Positions 43,289-51,265 of a stretch of 56,705 bases of DNA are shown piece after piece (within the stretch, counting starts at the first letter, position 1; every line of letters begins with the position of its first letter). The position numbers and the translations under genes were made by a program. The DNA comes from an uncultured Synergistales bacterium (GTDB lineage Bacteria > Synergistota > Synergistia > Synergistales > Aminobacteriaceae). The notes beneath the pieces were generated by a model. That model was not told the origin of the DNA. It worked only from the letters and a program-made list of their open reading frames with translations, and did no database searches. The stretch lies in the NCBI GenBank assembly GCA_905233455.1, contig CAJOES010000007.1, forward strand, positions 351-57,055, written 5' to 3'.

Positions 43289-44037
43289 CTTTAGGACAGT
43301 ACATACCGACAGGATCATTTATCCATAAATTAGACCCCAGAGCAAAATTATTCTCGCTGTTGTTCATCATCTCCGCAATATTCCCCGCCAAAAATATTTT
43401 TGCCCTAGCCTTTTGGACTGCACTTTTTGTTCTTGTCGTATATGCGTCAAAAATCTCATGGCATATCATATTGAGGGCAGCACGTCCGGTTCTGTTCCTT
43501 GTAGTGTTCACGTTCATATTCAACCTTATAGCAGTATCATTCAGCAAGGATTTCACGCAGGGACTCATACGGGCGGCCTTCATGTCATCACGATTGCTGC
43601 TGCTGATGCTTTTTGCCGTAATGCTTCCCCTAACCACTGCACCGCTTGAGCTGGCAGACGGGCTTGATGCGTTACTGCGTCCCCTTGAGCGTATCGGGTT
43701 TCCGGCACATGAATCCGCAATGATGATAGGTATGGCGTTAAGGTTCATTCCATTGCTGATGCAGGAGACGGATAAAATCATTCGTGCTCAGTTGTCGAGA
43801 GGCGCAAGACTGGATCAGGGCAATATCTTCCGCAGGGTTATGGCATTCATTCCAGTATTGATCCCGCTGTTCATTATCATCTTCAGGAGAGCGGACGAGA
43901 TTGCTTTGGCTATGGAAGCAAGAGGATATGACGGCGGGGCAGGAAGGACGAGAAGAAAGCCGTTAGTATGGAAGCATGTTGACACTGTTGCAGTGATATT
44001 GTGTGCTTTCACTGCCGCAGCTTTTATGTTCCTGTAA
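43270..44037 (+). CDS. ecfT: ECF transporter transmembrane protein EcfT
   Basis: 255 residues with five or six hydrophobic segments. EcfT couples the ATPases to the S component in the membrane. The two coupling-helix motifs with Ala-Arg-Gly character are visible as LSRGARL and EARGYDG. IHKLDPRAKL at the N-terminus is typical. No S component gene is in the window, so this is likely a shared group II ECF module serving several vitamins, among them perhaps thiamine precursors. Confidence 0.95.
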   Translation: MYFTNITLGQYIPTGSFIHKLDPRAKLFSLLFIISAIFPAKNIFALAFWTALFVLVVYASKISWHIILRAARPVLFLVVFTFIFNLIAVSFSKDFTQGLIRAAFMSSRLLLLMLFAVMLPLTTAPLELADGLDALLRPLERIGFPAHESAMMIGMALRFIPLLMQETDKIIRAQLSRGARLDQGNIFRRVMAFIPVLIPLFIIIFRRADEIALAMEARGYDGGAGRTRRKPLVWKHVDTVAVILCAFTAAAFMFL

Positions 44038-44102
44038 ACTTTATGATACTATTATAGTTATCCTAAAATCTTTAATATATTTTCGGAGGTGCGTTTATTC
44101 CT

Positions 44103-44819
44103 ATGGATAAAACCATGAAGCTCCGCATTATATACGGAACTATTTTTCTTATCGCGTTATGGATGGGCATTACGTTTCTCCGCCGCATAATGGGCGGCAT
44201 GGACAACAGAAGGACGCAAAATGATGCGGCACATTACGAGATGATGTCCAACATGTACAAGGGAGCACCAAGAGAACGCGGACACATTGTATTCTTAGGT
44301 GATGACACTACGGAAGCACTGAACTTCCAGAAACTACTGCCTTCAATGTTCATACTGAACAGGGGAATAGCCAGCGACACAACCGAAGGAGTCTTAAACA
44401 GGCTTGGTGAAGTAGTATCACTGACACCGAGCAAGCTGTTTATCCTGATAGGCGCAAATGACATAGCAAACGGACTCTCAACACAGGCAACAGCAGACAA
44501 CATCAAAAAAATTGTCGAACAGGTCAAAGAGGATACGCCCAAGACAAGAATATATCTTCAGGGGCTTCTGCCATCAAGAACTAGGGAACGTCCAGACGCA
44601 AAGGTCAGGGATCTCAATCATAAACTTCAATTCGTAGCAATGGAAGCTGAATGCACGTACATAGACCTTTTTCCAGCATTCACTTCCGGAAGCCGCCTGA
44701 ACTGGGATTACTCGCTTGACGGACTTCACCTGACTGATGCAGGAGTCGCGAAATGGCTTGAGTACCTTAAACCGTACCTTGAGGAAGAAATTACAGATGA
44801 TGAGGAGGAATTATACTGA
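44103..44819 (+). CDS. Membrane-anchored SGNH-hydrolase-like protein lacking the catalytic serine
   Basis: 238 residues. One N-terminal membrane helix (residues about 7-30) is followed by an SGNH/GDSL domain. Block I reads FLGDDTTE: the nucleophile Ser is Asp68. The other blocks stay intact: RGIASDT, IGANDIANG (Asn119) and LDGLHLTD with Asp and His. It is closely related to the gene at 45436, which keeps the Ser. It is probably a pseudoenzyme or binding protein; a different reaction cannot be excluded. A TCGGAGG ribosome-binding site precedes the ATG, and the stop overlaps the next gene. Confidence 0.82.
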   Translation: MDKTMKLRIIYGTIFLIALWMGITFLRRIMGGMDNRRTQNDAAHYEMMSNMYKGAPRERGHIVFLGDDTTEALNFQKLLPSMFILNRGIASDTTEGVLNRLGEVVSLTPSKLFILIGANDIANGLSTQATADNIKKIVEQVKEDTPKTRIYLQGLLPSRTRERPDAKVRDLNHKLQFVAMEAECTYIDLFPAFTSGSRLNWDYSLDGLHLTDAGVAKWLEYLKPYLEEEITDDEEELY

Positions 44820-45436
44820 TGCCGAAAATATTACTGCTTAACGGAAGCCCTAACCGCGAAGGCTGTACGTATACAGCATTGAAGGAAGTTGCGGACACTC
44901 TGAACAAGCATGGAGTAGAGACGGAAATAATACATGTCGGGAATAAGCCCATACAGGACTGCATTGCGTGTATGCACTGCCAGAAGGCCGGGGACAGAAA
45001 ATGCGTATTCAGCAATGATGCCGTGAATGAGGTTATCGCCAAACTTGCCGAAGCTGATGGACTCGTTGCAGGGTCTCCGGTGTACTACTCAGGGCCTACA
45101 GGGCGTATATGCTCGTTCCTTGACCGGGTATTCTTTGCGGGCGGTGAAATCATGCCGGGAAAAATCGGTGCCGCAGTCGTGTCATGCCGCAGGGGAGGAG
45201 CTACAGCCGCCTTCAACCGTCTCAATCTGTATTTCTCTATGAACAACATGATCATAGCAACGTCGCAGTACTGGAATCAGGTTCACGGGTTCACGCCTGA
45301 TGACGTGCGCAAGGATATTGAAGGAATGCAGACCATGAGGACTCTCGGTCAAAATATTGCGTGGCTTCTCAGGGGCATGAAGGATAATCCCCTGCCGGAG
45401 TATGAACCTGCAACATTCACCAACTTCATACGTTAA
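44819..45436 (+). CDS. NADPH-dependent FMN reductase-like flavoprotein
   Basis: 205 residues with a flavodoxin-like fold. LLNGSPNREGCTYTAL is the FMN phosphate loop, ACMHCQ a Cys motif seen in iron-sulfur flavoproteins and related reductases, and AGSPVYYSGPTG the second flavin loop. It would reduce quinones or other acceptors with NAD(P)H. It shares single-base junctions with an SGNH gene on each side, so the three form one translational unit. Confidence 0.87.
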   Translation: MPKILLLNGSPNREGCTYTALKEVADTLNKHGVETEIIHVGNKPIQDCIACMHCQKAGDRKCVFSNDAVNEVIAKLAEADGLVAGSPVYYSGPTGRICSFLDRVFFAGGEIMPGKIGAAVVSCRRGGATAAFNRLNLYFSMNNMIIATSQYWNQVHGFTPDDVRKDIEGMQTMRTLGQNIAWLLRGMKDNPLPEYEPATFTNFIR

Positions 45437-45954
45437 TGAATACCGGACAGATATTATTCTTAGGGGACAGCATAACTGAAGGCTGCAATTTCAAAGAGCT
45501 TCTGCCGTTTCAAGTAATCAACAGGGGCATAGCTGGAGATGTAACCTTTGGTGTTCTAAACAGACTTGACGAGGTTATATCGCTGAGGCCAAGAAAATTA
45601 TTCCTGCTCATAGGCATTAATGATATTGGCTCAGGAATTGGCACAGGTGCAATAGCAGGTAATATCAGGCAAATCATCTCGCGTCTTCATGACGGCACGC
45701 CGGAGACAAAAATATACCTGCAGAGCCTTTTCCCGACAAGGGGACGCACAGAACGTCCTAATTCACGCATTCAGGAACTCAACGCAGAGCTGAAAGACAT
45801 TGCGGAAGAAATGAACTGCACGTATATTGACCTGTACCCGTTGTTGCTGATTGATGGCGAACTGGGATCTGAATACACACTTGACGGCCTTCACCTTACG
45901 GGACTGGGCTATAACCGGTGGCTGGATTTCCTGAGACCGTATCTGGACGAATGA
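45436..45954 (+). CDS. SGNH/GDSL hydrolase (acetylhydrolase type)
   Basis: 172 residues, no signal peptide. All four blocks are present: FLGDSITEG with Ser12, the Gly of RGIAGD, IGINDIG with Asn62, and the Asp150/His153 pair in LDGLHLTG. It resembles platelet-activating-factor acetylhydrolase-like esterases that remove acetyl or acyl groups from sugars or lipids; substrate unknown. The stop overlaps the truA ATG. Confidence 0.9.
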   Translation: MNTGQILFLGDSITEGCNFKELLPFQVINRGIAGDVTFGVLNRLDEVISLRPRKLFLLIGINDIGSGIGTGAIAGNIRQIISRLHDGTPETKIYLQSLFPTRGRTERPNSRIQELNAELKDIAEEMNCTYIDLYPLLLIDGELGSEYTLDGLHLTGLGYNRWLDFLRPYLDE

Positions 45955-46718
45955 ATTACGCCGCGAAGATAAGCTATATCGGGAAAAATTATGCGGGATG
46001 GCAGGTTCAGCCTGATGCTTTAAGCGTTCAGGAAGTCATTGAGGGAGTGCTGGCGAAGATTGCCGGTGCTCCCGTCCGCATTACCGGGGCAGGAAGGACG
46101 GACAAAGGCGTTAATGCTTTGGGGCAGGTTGCGTCATTTGAGCTGGAGAAAGTTTTTGCTCCCGACAAATTACGGCTCGCAATGAATTTTTACCTTCCTG
46201 AAGACATACGCATAATGAAGGTATACATCACCGACAGCAATTTTGACGCAAGAAGAAGCGCGTTGTCCCGTGAGTATAAATATTTTATTTGGCACGGGTC
46301 TGTGTGTCCTCCAATGCTCAATAATTTTGTGTGGTGGCGCAAGGGGATTCATGACTGGGATATGGATACTGCGCGCAGGGCATGTACGCTCATACAGGGA
46401 CGGCATAACTTCAGGGCGTTCTGCCGGGCCGGGGAATGCCCGGAAGACCCATACAGGACGATAGACAGCCTGAAACTGCGCAACAGGGGCAGACTCTCTG
46501 TCATCAGCGTTAAGGCACAATCATTCCTCACCAACATGGTGCGCATAATCGTCGGGAATGTGAATGATGTCGCGCTGGGAAAAAGGGATATTGCGTGGCT
46601 TGAAGGCTTGCTGTCCGGCGGTGAGAGGATTGAATCTGCGATGACTGCTCCGGCCTGCGGGCTGTGGTTCTGGAGAGCGAATTATGATAACGAATTGAAA
46701 CGGAGGCTTGAATCATGA
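45951..46718 (+). CDS. truA: tRNA pseudouridine38-40 synthase
   Basis: 255 residues from the ATG at 45951 that overlaps the previous stop (ATGA). An upstream frame start at 45918 is inside the SGNH gene. It isomerises U38-U40 in tRNA anticodon arms. The catalytic Asp51 lies in GRTDKGVNALGQ. truA commonly follows ecfT in other phyla; here three genes separate them. Confidence 0.95.
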   Translation: MNYAAKISYIGKNYAGWQVQPDALSVQEVIEGVLAKIAGAPVRITGAGRTDKGVNALGQVASFELEKVFAPDKLRLAMNFYLPEDIRIMKVYITDSNFDARRSALSREYKYFIWHGSVCPPMLNNFVWWRKGIHDWDMDTARRACTLIQGRHNFRAFCRAGECPEDPYRTIDSLKLRNRGRLSVISVKAQSFLTNMVRIIVGNVNDVALGKRDIAWLEGLLSGGERIESAMTAPACGLWFWRANYDNELKRRLES

Positions 46719-46993
46719 GTGAAGTTGTTGCTATTTCTGCGGAAAGACAGATTACTATCCCGATGGAATTTTTTACGCTTTTCAATTTTGGCGAGCAGGC
46801 AAAACTCACGCTGCTCGGCAACGGTATATTAATGCAGCCTGCAAACGTTGATGATGCAAATTCTGACATAAACAGGAGACGGCAGGAGCTTAACCGCTAT
46901 ATGGGCAATGGTGAAAAAACATTTTACATGGATGCACAGGAATATGTAAGGGAGCTAAGAGACTGTGAACGGAATTTTCAGACTCTTTCTTGA
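46715..46993 (+). CDS. AbrB-family antitoxin-like protein
   Basis: 92 residues. The first 45 resemble a swapped-hairpin AbrB domain (SAERQITIPMEFFTLFNF, LGNGILMQP), the DNA-binding part of VapB/MazE-type antitoxins. The rest is hydrophilic and would bind the toxin. It overlaps truA by four bases and the PIN fragment by 29. With a broken toxin partner it may now act only as a regulator, or be on its way out. Confidence 0.72.
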   Translation: MSEVVAISAERQITIPMEFFTLFNFGEQAKLTLLGNGILMQPANVDDANSDINRRRQELNRYMGNGEKTFYMDAQEYVRELRDCERNFQTLS

Positions 46994-47165
46994 TACTGCG
47001 CCTGTGATTTATTTTCTGGATAATGATTTGAGATATGCGGAAAAAGTAAGATCTATACTTGATGATGCAATTATTGTCAGTTACGATGCGTTACGCTGGA
47101 AGAATAAAAATAATGAGAACCTTGCAGTTTACACAGGGTTCTCATTCCGTTATCGTCTTAAGTGA
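46965..47165 (+). pseudogene. Truncated PIN-domain toxin (VapC-like)
   Basis: 66 codons from a GTG start. Residues 6-32 (RLFLDTAPVIYFLDND and the following helix) are a good PIN N-terminus with the first catalytic Asp. A normal PIN domain needs about 130 residues with three more acidic residues; here the sequence leaves the family after about residue 35 and stops. The downstream part therefore looks deleted, its place taken by the end of the csp transcription unit. Confidence 0.7.
47104..47146 (-). terminator. Probable terminator of the cold-shock gene
   Basis: Ten perfectly paired bases (47112-47121 and 47137-47146) form a stem with a 15-base loop. On the minus strand it is followed by a T-rich tract (ATTTTTATT). 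It lies about 80 bases after the csp stop and inside the toxin remnant. Confidence 0.6.
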
Positions 47166-47226
47166 TTTTTGTCTTCTTGTCTTATCTGCTGGTGTAGTTT
47201 TCGCGGTTCGTGCAGGAGACTTAATA

Positions 47227-47430
47227 CTACGACAGCTTCACAACGTTGGCAGCCTGAGGGCCTTTCTCTCCGTTGACCACGTCAAAAGAAACCTTCTGAC
47301 CTTCATTGAGAGTCTTGAAGCCCTCGCCCTTGATTGCGCTGAAATGAACGAAGACATCCTTACCCTCGTCAGCGGTAATGAATCCGTACCCTTTGCTTTC
47401 GTTAAACCATTTAACGGTTCCCTGTGCCAT
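47227..47430 (-). CDS. Cold-shock protein (CspA family)
   Basis: 67 residues, the standard single OB-fold. RNA-binding motifs RNP1 KGYGFI (13-18) and RNP2 VFVHF (26-30) are intact. It melts RNA secondary structure and acts as an RNA chaperone. AGGAGG precedes the ATG. The predicted transcript start near 47513 gives an untranslated leader of about 80 bases, a length typical of cold-shock mRNAs. Confidence 0.96.
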   Translation of the reverse strand: MAQGTVKWFNESKGYGFITADEGKDVFVHFSAIKGEGFKTLNEGQKVSFDVVNGEKGPQAANVVKLS

Positions 47431-47519
47431 AAAAATAAAGCCTCCTGAAAATGTGATAAATAAAATTGCTTAACATGTAAATCTTCATAAAAAATCCACA
47501 AGCTAATTAATATAGGTAA

Positions 47520-47548
47520 AGATTACAATTTTGAAGCGTTAATGTCAA
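47520..47548 (-). promoter_or_regulatory. Promoter of the cold-shock gene
   Basis: On the minus strand TTGACA (47548-47543), a 17-base spacer and TAATCT (47525-47520). The -10 keeps the three most conserved positions. Confidence 0.6.
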
Positions 47549-47569
47549 GCCCAATTAATGACCCTGCAA

Positions 47570-47578
47570 TGATATAAT
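47570..47578 (+). promoter_or_regulatory. Extended -10 promoter of the thiamine operon
   Basis: TGATATAAT (47570-47578) is a consensus extended -10 element; no good -35 is seen. It lies just before the TPP riboswitch. Confidence 0.6.
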
Positions 47579-47593
47579 GATCGCATAAATTCA

Positions 47594-47684
47594 AATGGGA
47601 GCTTGTATTACAGGCTGAGAGTCTGCTACAGAAGCAGAGACCATCATAACCTGATCCGGATAATGCCGGCGGAGGGAACTCTTC
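47594..47684 (+). promoter_or_regulatory. TPP riboswitch (THI element)
   Basis: The conserved blocks occur in order: GGGAGC, GGCTGAGAG, GACC, then ACCTGATCCGGATAATGCC and GGCGGAGGGAA. It binds thiamine pyrophosphate and represses downstream genes. No terminator is visible between it and thiM, so control is more likely at translation initiation of thiM (ribosome-binding site GGGAGG at 47722-47727). The five genes that follow are all for thiamine salvage. Confidence 0.93.
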
Positions 47685-47735
47685 AATTCAGCCTTCAGTA
47701 TATATACAGCCCCATACATACAGGGAGGAAATATC

Positions 47736-48551
47736 ATGTTAGGTGTATATCTCGACAATGTCCGCAAAGTCTCGCCGCTAATCCACAACATCACAAATTA
47801 TGTTACGGTCAATGATGTCGCAAATGTCCTGTTAGCCTGCGGAGCAAGTCCGATAATGGCCGACGATCCCGACGACGCAGAAGAGATTACCGCCATCTGC
47901 AGCGGTCTCAACATCAACATAGGTACGCTCAACACACGCACGATAGCATCAATGTTCCGGGCCGGAGCAAAAGCCCAAGAGCTTGGCCACGCGCTGCTGC
48001 TTGACCCTGTAGGAGCAGGAGCAAGCACATTACGCACAAAGACAGCGTTAGACCTCGTGAAGTCCCTGAAGTTTGACGTTATTCGGGGCAATGCTTCAGA
48101 GATCAAGACACTTGCACTCGGAACGGGAACAACTCACGGCGTAGACGCGGACAAGGCTGATGCAGTGAGTGATGACAACCTTGCGTTCATGGCTGATTTC
48201 GTGAGGGATTTTGCGCGCTCAACCGGGAGCATTATCGCACTCACCGGCGCAATAGATCTCGTTGCAGACGCTTCAAGGTGCTTCGTGATACGCAACGGAC
48301 GGCCAGAGATGGGACGCATTACCGGGACGGGCTGTCAGCTCTCCGGAATCATGACTGCATTCACCGCGGCGAATCCTGAGCACAAATTAGAGGCTGCTGC
48401 TTCTGCTGTGGCTGTGATGGGGCTTGCCGGAGAACTGGCATTCAACGCGCATAACGGCAACGCAACCTACAGGAACAAGATCATAGACGCAATATATTTC
48501 TTCACCGGCGACGTGATTGACGGAGGTGCACGCTATGAGATTCTCCAGTGA
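47736..48551 (+). CDS. thiM: Hydroxyethylthiazole kinase
   Basis: 271 residues, ribokinase-like fold. Phosphorylates the thiazole alcohol for thiamine salvage. Conserved: SPLIHNITNYVTVNDVAN, LDPVGAGAS, IRGNASEI and the anion-hole TGTGCQLSG. First gene after the TPP riboswitch. It overlaps thiE by 17 bases. Confidence 0.96.
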   Translation: MLGVYLDNVRKVSPLIHNITNYVTVNDVANVLLACGASPIMADDPDDAEEITAICSGLNINIGTLNTRTIASMFRAGAKAQELGHALLLDPVGAGASTLRTKTALDLVKSLKFDVIRGNASEIKTLALGTGTTHGVDADKADAVSDDNLAFMADFVRDFARSTGSIIALTGAIDLVADASRCFVIRNGRPEMGRITGTGCQLSGIMTAFTAANPEHKLEAAASAVAVMGLAGELAFNAHNGNATYRNKIIDAIYFFTGDVIDGGARYEILQ

Positions 48552-49167
48552 GCATTTGAGGCTTTACGCTGTAACTGACCGTACATGGCTCAACGGCAGA
48601 AGTCTGGCTGAAGCGGTGAGATTGTCGCTTGACGGAGGCGCAACGATGATTCAGCTTAGGGAGAAGGATTTACCATATGAGGCGTTCAAGTATCAGGCTC
48701 TGGAGATTCAGGCATTATGCAGGGAATACAGCGTCCCGTTCATCATCAACGACAACGTGAACTTAGCGTGTGATATTGGTGCTGACGGCGTGCACGTCGG
48801 GCAGAGTGATATGGAGGCAGGCAATGTCCGGGCACTTATCGGGAGCGGAAAGATTCTCGGCGTGTCTGCGCGTACAGTTCAGGAGGCAGTTACGGCAGAA
48901 TCGCGGGGAGCAGACTATATCGGGGCAGGTGCGGTGTTTCATACCGGCTCAAAGTCTGATGCAGTAGACATCACGCACGAGACTTTACGGCAGATATGCA
49001 GTGCCGTCAAAATTCCTGTCGTTGCGATCGGCGGCATCAATGCGGGGAATATCCTTCAGCTTGCAGGTTCAGGCATTAAGGGCGTGGCTGTGATCAGCGC
49101 GGTATATGCGGCTGAAGACATCACGGAATCAGCGCGGGAACTCCGGAGGCTTGCCGGTGAGCTTTAA
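48535..49167 (+). CDS. thiE: Thiamine-phosphate synthase
   Basis: 210 residues from the ATG at 48535, which has GGAGG eight bases upstream; an in-frame start 18 bases earlier lacks one. Joins HMP pyrophosphate and thiazole phosphate to thiamine phosphate on a TIM barrel. Seen: LYAVTDRTWLNGR, IQLREKDLP, IINDNVNLAC, GADGVHVGQSD and AIGGINAGN. Confidence 0.96.
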   Translation: MRFSSEHLRLYAVTDRTWLNGRSLAEAVRLSLDGGATMIQLREKDLPYEAFKYQALEIQALCREYSVPFIINDNVNLACDIGADGVHVGQSDMEAGNVRALIGSGKILGVSARTVQEAVTAESRGADYIGAGAVFHTGSKSDAVDITHETLRQICSAVKIPVVAIGGINAGNILQLAGSGIKGVAVISAVYAAEDITESARELRRLAGEL

Positions 49168-49816
49168 GGGCGCAGTATTCGATGCGGACGGTACGCTCAT
49201 TGACTCTATGGGAATGTGGCGGAGTCTCGGCAGGAGGTATCTGCATTCACTCGGCATTGAGACGGAACAAAGGTTAGACTCTGTTCTTTATGCTATGTCG
49301 TTTGAGCAGGGCTGTGAATATCTCCGTAAACATTACCTGAAGAAAAATTCTGCTGATGATATACGGGCAGGAATATTCGCTATGATTGGGGACTTTTACC
49401 GGTATGAAGTGAAGCTCAAGCCTAGCATAACTGGTTATCTTGAGCATTTGAGGCAAAGAAATATCCCTATGGTTATTGCTACTGTAGGTGATAGGGAATT
49501 ACTGACGGCAGCACTTGAACGCAACAACATAGCAGAATATTTCAGTGCAATCTTCACGGGAGGGGAACTCAACACAACGAAGCATGAACCGGAGATATAT
49601 TTTGCCTGTGCGGAGTATCTTGGCCTTGAGCCGGAGAATATTGCAGTGTTTGAGGACGCTCTTTATGCCATAAGGACAGCTAGGAAAGCAGGTTTTGTTG
49701 TGTACGGTGTACGTGATGATTCTAATCTATACGACACAGAAGACATAAAAGCAGAAGCAGATTACTATATAGAGGAGTGGAAGAATGAAGACAGCTTTGA
49801 CGGTTGCAGGCAGTGA
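49157..49816 (+). CDS. HAD-family phosphatase in the thiamine operon
   Basis: 219 residues from the GTG at 49157 (GGAGG eight bases upstream), overlapping thiE by 11 bases. HAD motifs: FDADGTLID with the nucleophile Asp, IATVGDRE (Thr, motif II), TKHEPEIYF (Lys, motif III) and VFEDALYAI (Asp, motif IV). A cap domain lies between motifs I and II. Its place between thiE and thiD, with thiN but no thiL seen, suggests it dephosphorylates thiamine phosphate to thiamine. That role is known for some HAD proteins in other organisms but is inference here. Confidence 0.85.
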   Translation: MSFKGAVFDADGTLIDSMGMWRSLGRRYLHSLGIETEQRLDSVLYAMSFEQGCEYLRKHYLKKNSADDIRAGIFAMIGDFYRYEVKLKPSITGYLEHLRQRNIPMVIATVGDRELLTAALERNNIAEYFSAIFTGGELNTTKHEPEIYFACAEYLGLEPENIAVFEDALYAIRTARKAGFVVYGVRDDSNLYDTEDIKAEADYYIEEWKNEDSFDGCRQ

Positions 49817-50570
49817 TAGTTCAGGGGGGGCAGGGATTCAGGCGGACATAAAGACTATGACAATGAACGGCGTGTACGCAATGAGCGCGGTAACTGCACT
49901 GACAGCACAGAACACTGAAGGGGTTACTGGAATACTTGAAGTATCACCGGACTTCCTGAAGCAGGAGCTTGACGCAGTATTCACGGACATATTTCCGGAC
50001 GCGGTAAAAACCGGAATGGTATCCAGTTCGGCACTGATTCACATCATAGCGGAATCACTCAAGCACTACAACGCACGAAATATCGTAGTTGATCCCGTGA
50101 TGGTATCTACCAGCGGTGCAAGGCTTATCGCTGAAGATGCGGTGAAGACTCTTGCGGATGAATTGCTGCCGCTTGCAGTTGTCGCAACTCCCAACATTCC
50201 GGAGGCAGAAATATTGTCGGGAATGAAGATTGACGGCAGGGACTCAATGACTGAGGCGGCACGGAAGATTAACGCGCTTTACTGCTGTGCGGTGCTCGTG
50301 AAGGGCGGGCACAGCGTCAATGATGCGAATGATTTGCTGTGCACAGGGCATGACGGCCTTACGTGGTTTTACGGCGAACGCGTCAATAATCCCAACACGC
50401 ATGGAACAGGCTGTACTCTCTCCAGTGCAATAGCGGCTAATCTGGCTAAAGGCTTCACGCTTGAGGAGTCTGTACGGCGGGCAAAAGAATATATTTCCGG
50501 TGCTCTCGGTGCAATGCTGGATTTAGGGAAAGGTTCAGGGCCGCTGAATCACATGTTCTGCCTGAGATGA
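49785..50570 (+). CDS. thiD: Hydroxymethylpyrimidine/phosphomethylpyrimidine kinase
   Basis: 261 residues. Phosphorylates HMP twice to HMP pyrophosphate, the substrate of ThiE. Conserved: TVAGSDSSGGAGIQADIKT, VDPVMVSTSGA, ATPNIPEAEIL, LVKGGH and NTHGTGCTLSSA. It overlaps the HAD gene by 32 bases and thiN by four. Confidence 0.96.
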   Translation: MKTALTVAGSDSSGGAGIQADIKTMTMNGVYAMSAVTALTAQNTEGVTGILEVSPDFLKQELDAVFTDIFPDAVKTGMVSSSALIHIIAESLKHYNARNIVVDPVMVSTSGARLIAEDAVKTLADELLPLAVVATPNIPEAEILSGMKIDGRDSMTEAARKINALYCCAVLVKGGHSVNDANDLLCTGHDGLTWFYGERVNNPNTHGTGCTLSSAIAANLAKGFTLEESVRRAKEYISGALGAMLDLGKGSGPLNHMFCLR

Positions 50571-51190
50571 GAAGGTGTGTTATCATCGGCGGGGCAGAGA
50601 TACGTAACTATGATGCCGTGAGGAAGTATCTTGTTCCTGAAGATTACTGCATATACTGTGATTGCGGGCTGAAGCATGCCGGGGCTTTAGGGTATGCTCC
50701 GGATCTGGTGATTGGCGATTTCGACTCACACGCAATGCCTGAAGACCTGCATAACGTTATAGTTCTGCCGACAGTGAAAGATGATACGGATACGATTTTT
50801 GCCGTGAAGGAAGCGTTGCGCAGGGGCTATGATGATTTCGTGCTTGTAGGCGTAACGGGCGGGAAACTGGATCACACTCTGGGCAATGTCTATGCTTTGA
50901 TGATGCTGAAATCTCACGGGGCAAAGGCCATGATAGTTGATGACTATTCGGAGATTGAGATTATTTCTGCCGGTGAAGTCAGGCATGTCGGGAAAGGCTG
51001 CCGGTTTTTCTCCCTGCTCAACATTTCCGGCACGGCAAAGGGAATCACCATCACGGGAGCAAAATATAATCTCAATGACGCAGAAATCACGAGCGAATAC
51101 CAGTACGGCATCAGCAATGAGGTATCCGGAGACGAGGCAGTGATTACCCTGAAGGAAGGAAATTTATTGCTTATACGCGTAAGAATATAG
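50567..51190 (+). CDS. thiN: Thiamine pyrophosphokinase
   Basis: 207 residues. Transfers pyrophosphate from ATP to free thiamine to give TPP. Conserved: DCGLKHA, LVIGDFDS, KDDTDT and GVTGGKLDHTLGN. Last gene of the riboswitch-controlled operon. As it acts on thiamine rather than thiamine phosphate, the pathway needs a phosphatase, for which the HAD gene is the candidate. Confidence 0.95.
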   Translation: MRRCVIIGGAEIRNYDAVRKYLVPEDYCIYCDCGLKHAGALGYAPDLVIGDFDSHAMPEDLHNVIVLPTVKDDTDTIFAVKEALRRGYDDFVLVGVTGGKLDHTLGNVYALMMLKSHGAKAMIVDDYSEIEIISAGEVRHVGKGCRFFSLLNISGTAKGITITGAKYNLNDAEITSEYQYGISNEVSGDEAVITLKEGNLLLIRVRI

Positions 51191-51221
51191 TTGATTTTTC
51201 TTATGGGGGGGGGGGTATAAT
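51191..51221 (+). promoter_or_regulatory. Promoter with an eleven-G tract in the spacer
   Basis: TTGATT (51191-51196) and TATAAT (51216-51221) are separated by 19 bases, of which 51205-51215 are eleven consecutive G adjoining the -10 box. The next gene starts at 51266. Slippage in such a tract changes promoter spacing; nine G would give the preferred 17. The promoter of the paralogue at 51672 has the same hexamers without the tract. Confidence 0.7.
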
Positions 51222-51265
51222 CCTTTACATTTTAGAATTTCTTTTATGGAGGATTATATTTTATC

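Noticed and set aside
51205-51215. Treating the eleven-G tract as a sequencing artefact
   Set aside because: It cannot be ruled out from one sequence, but its exact position between two promoter hexamers makes a biological origin more likely; length should be checked in raw reads.
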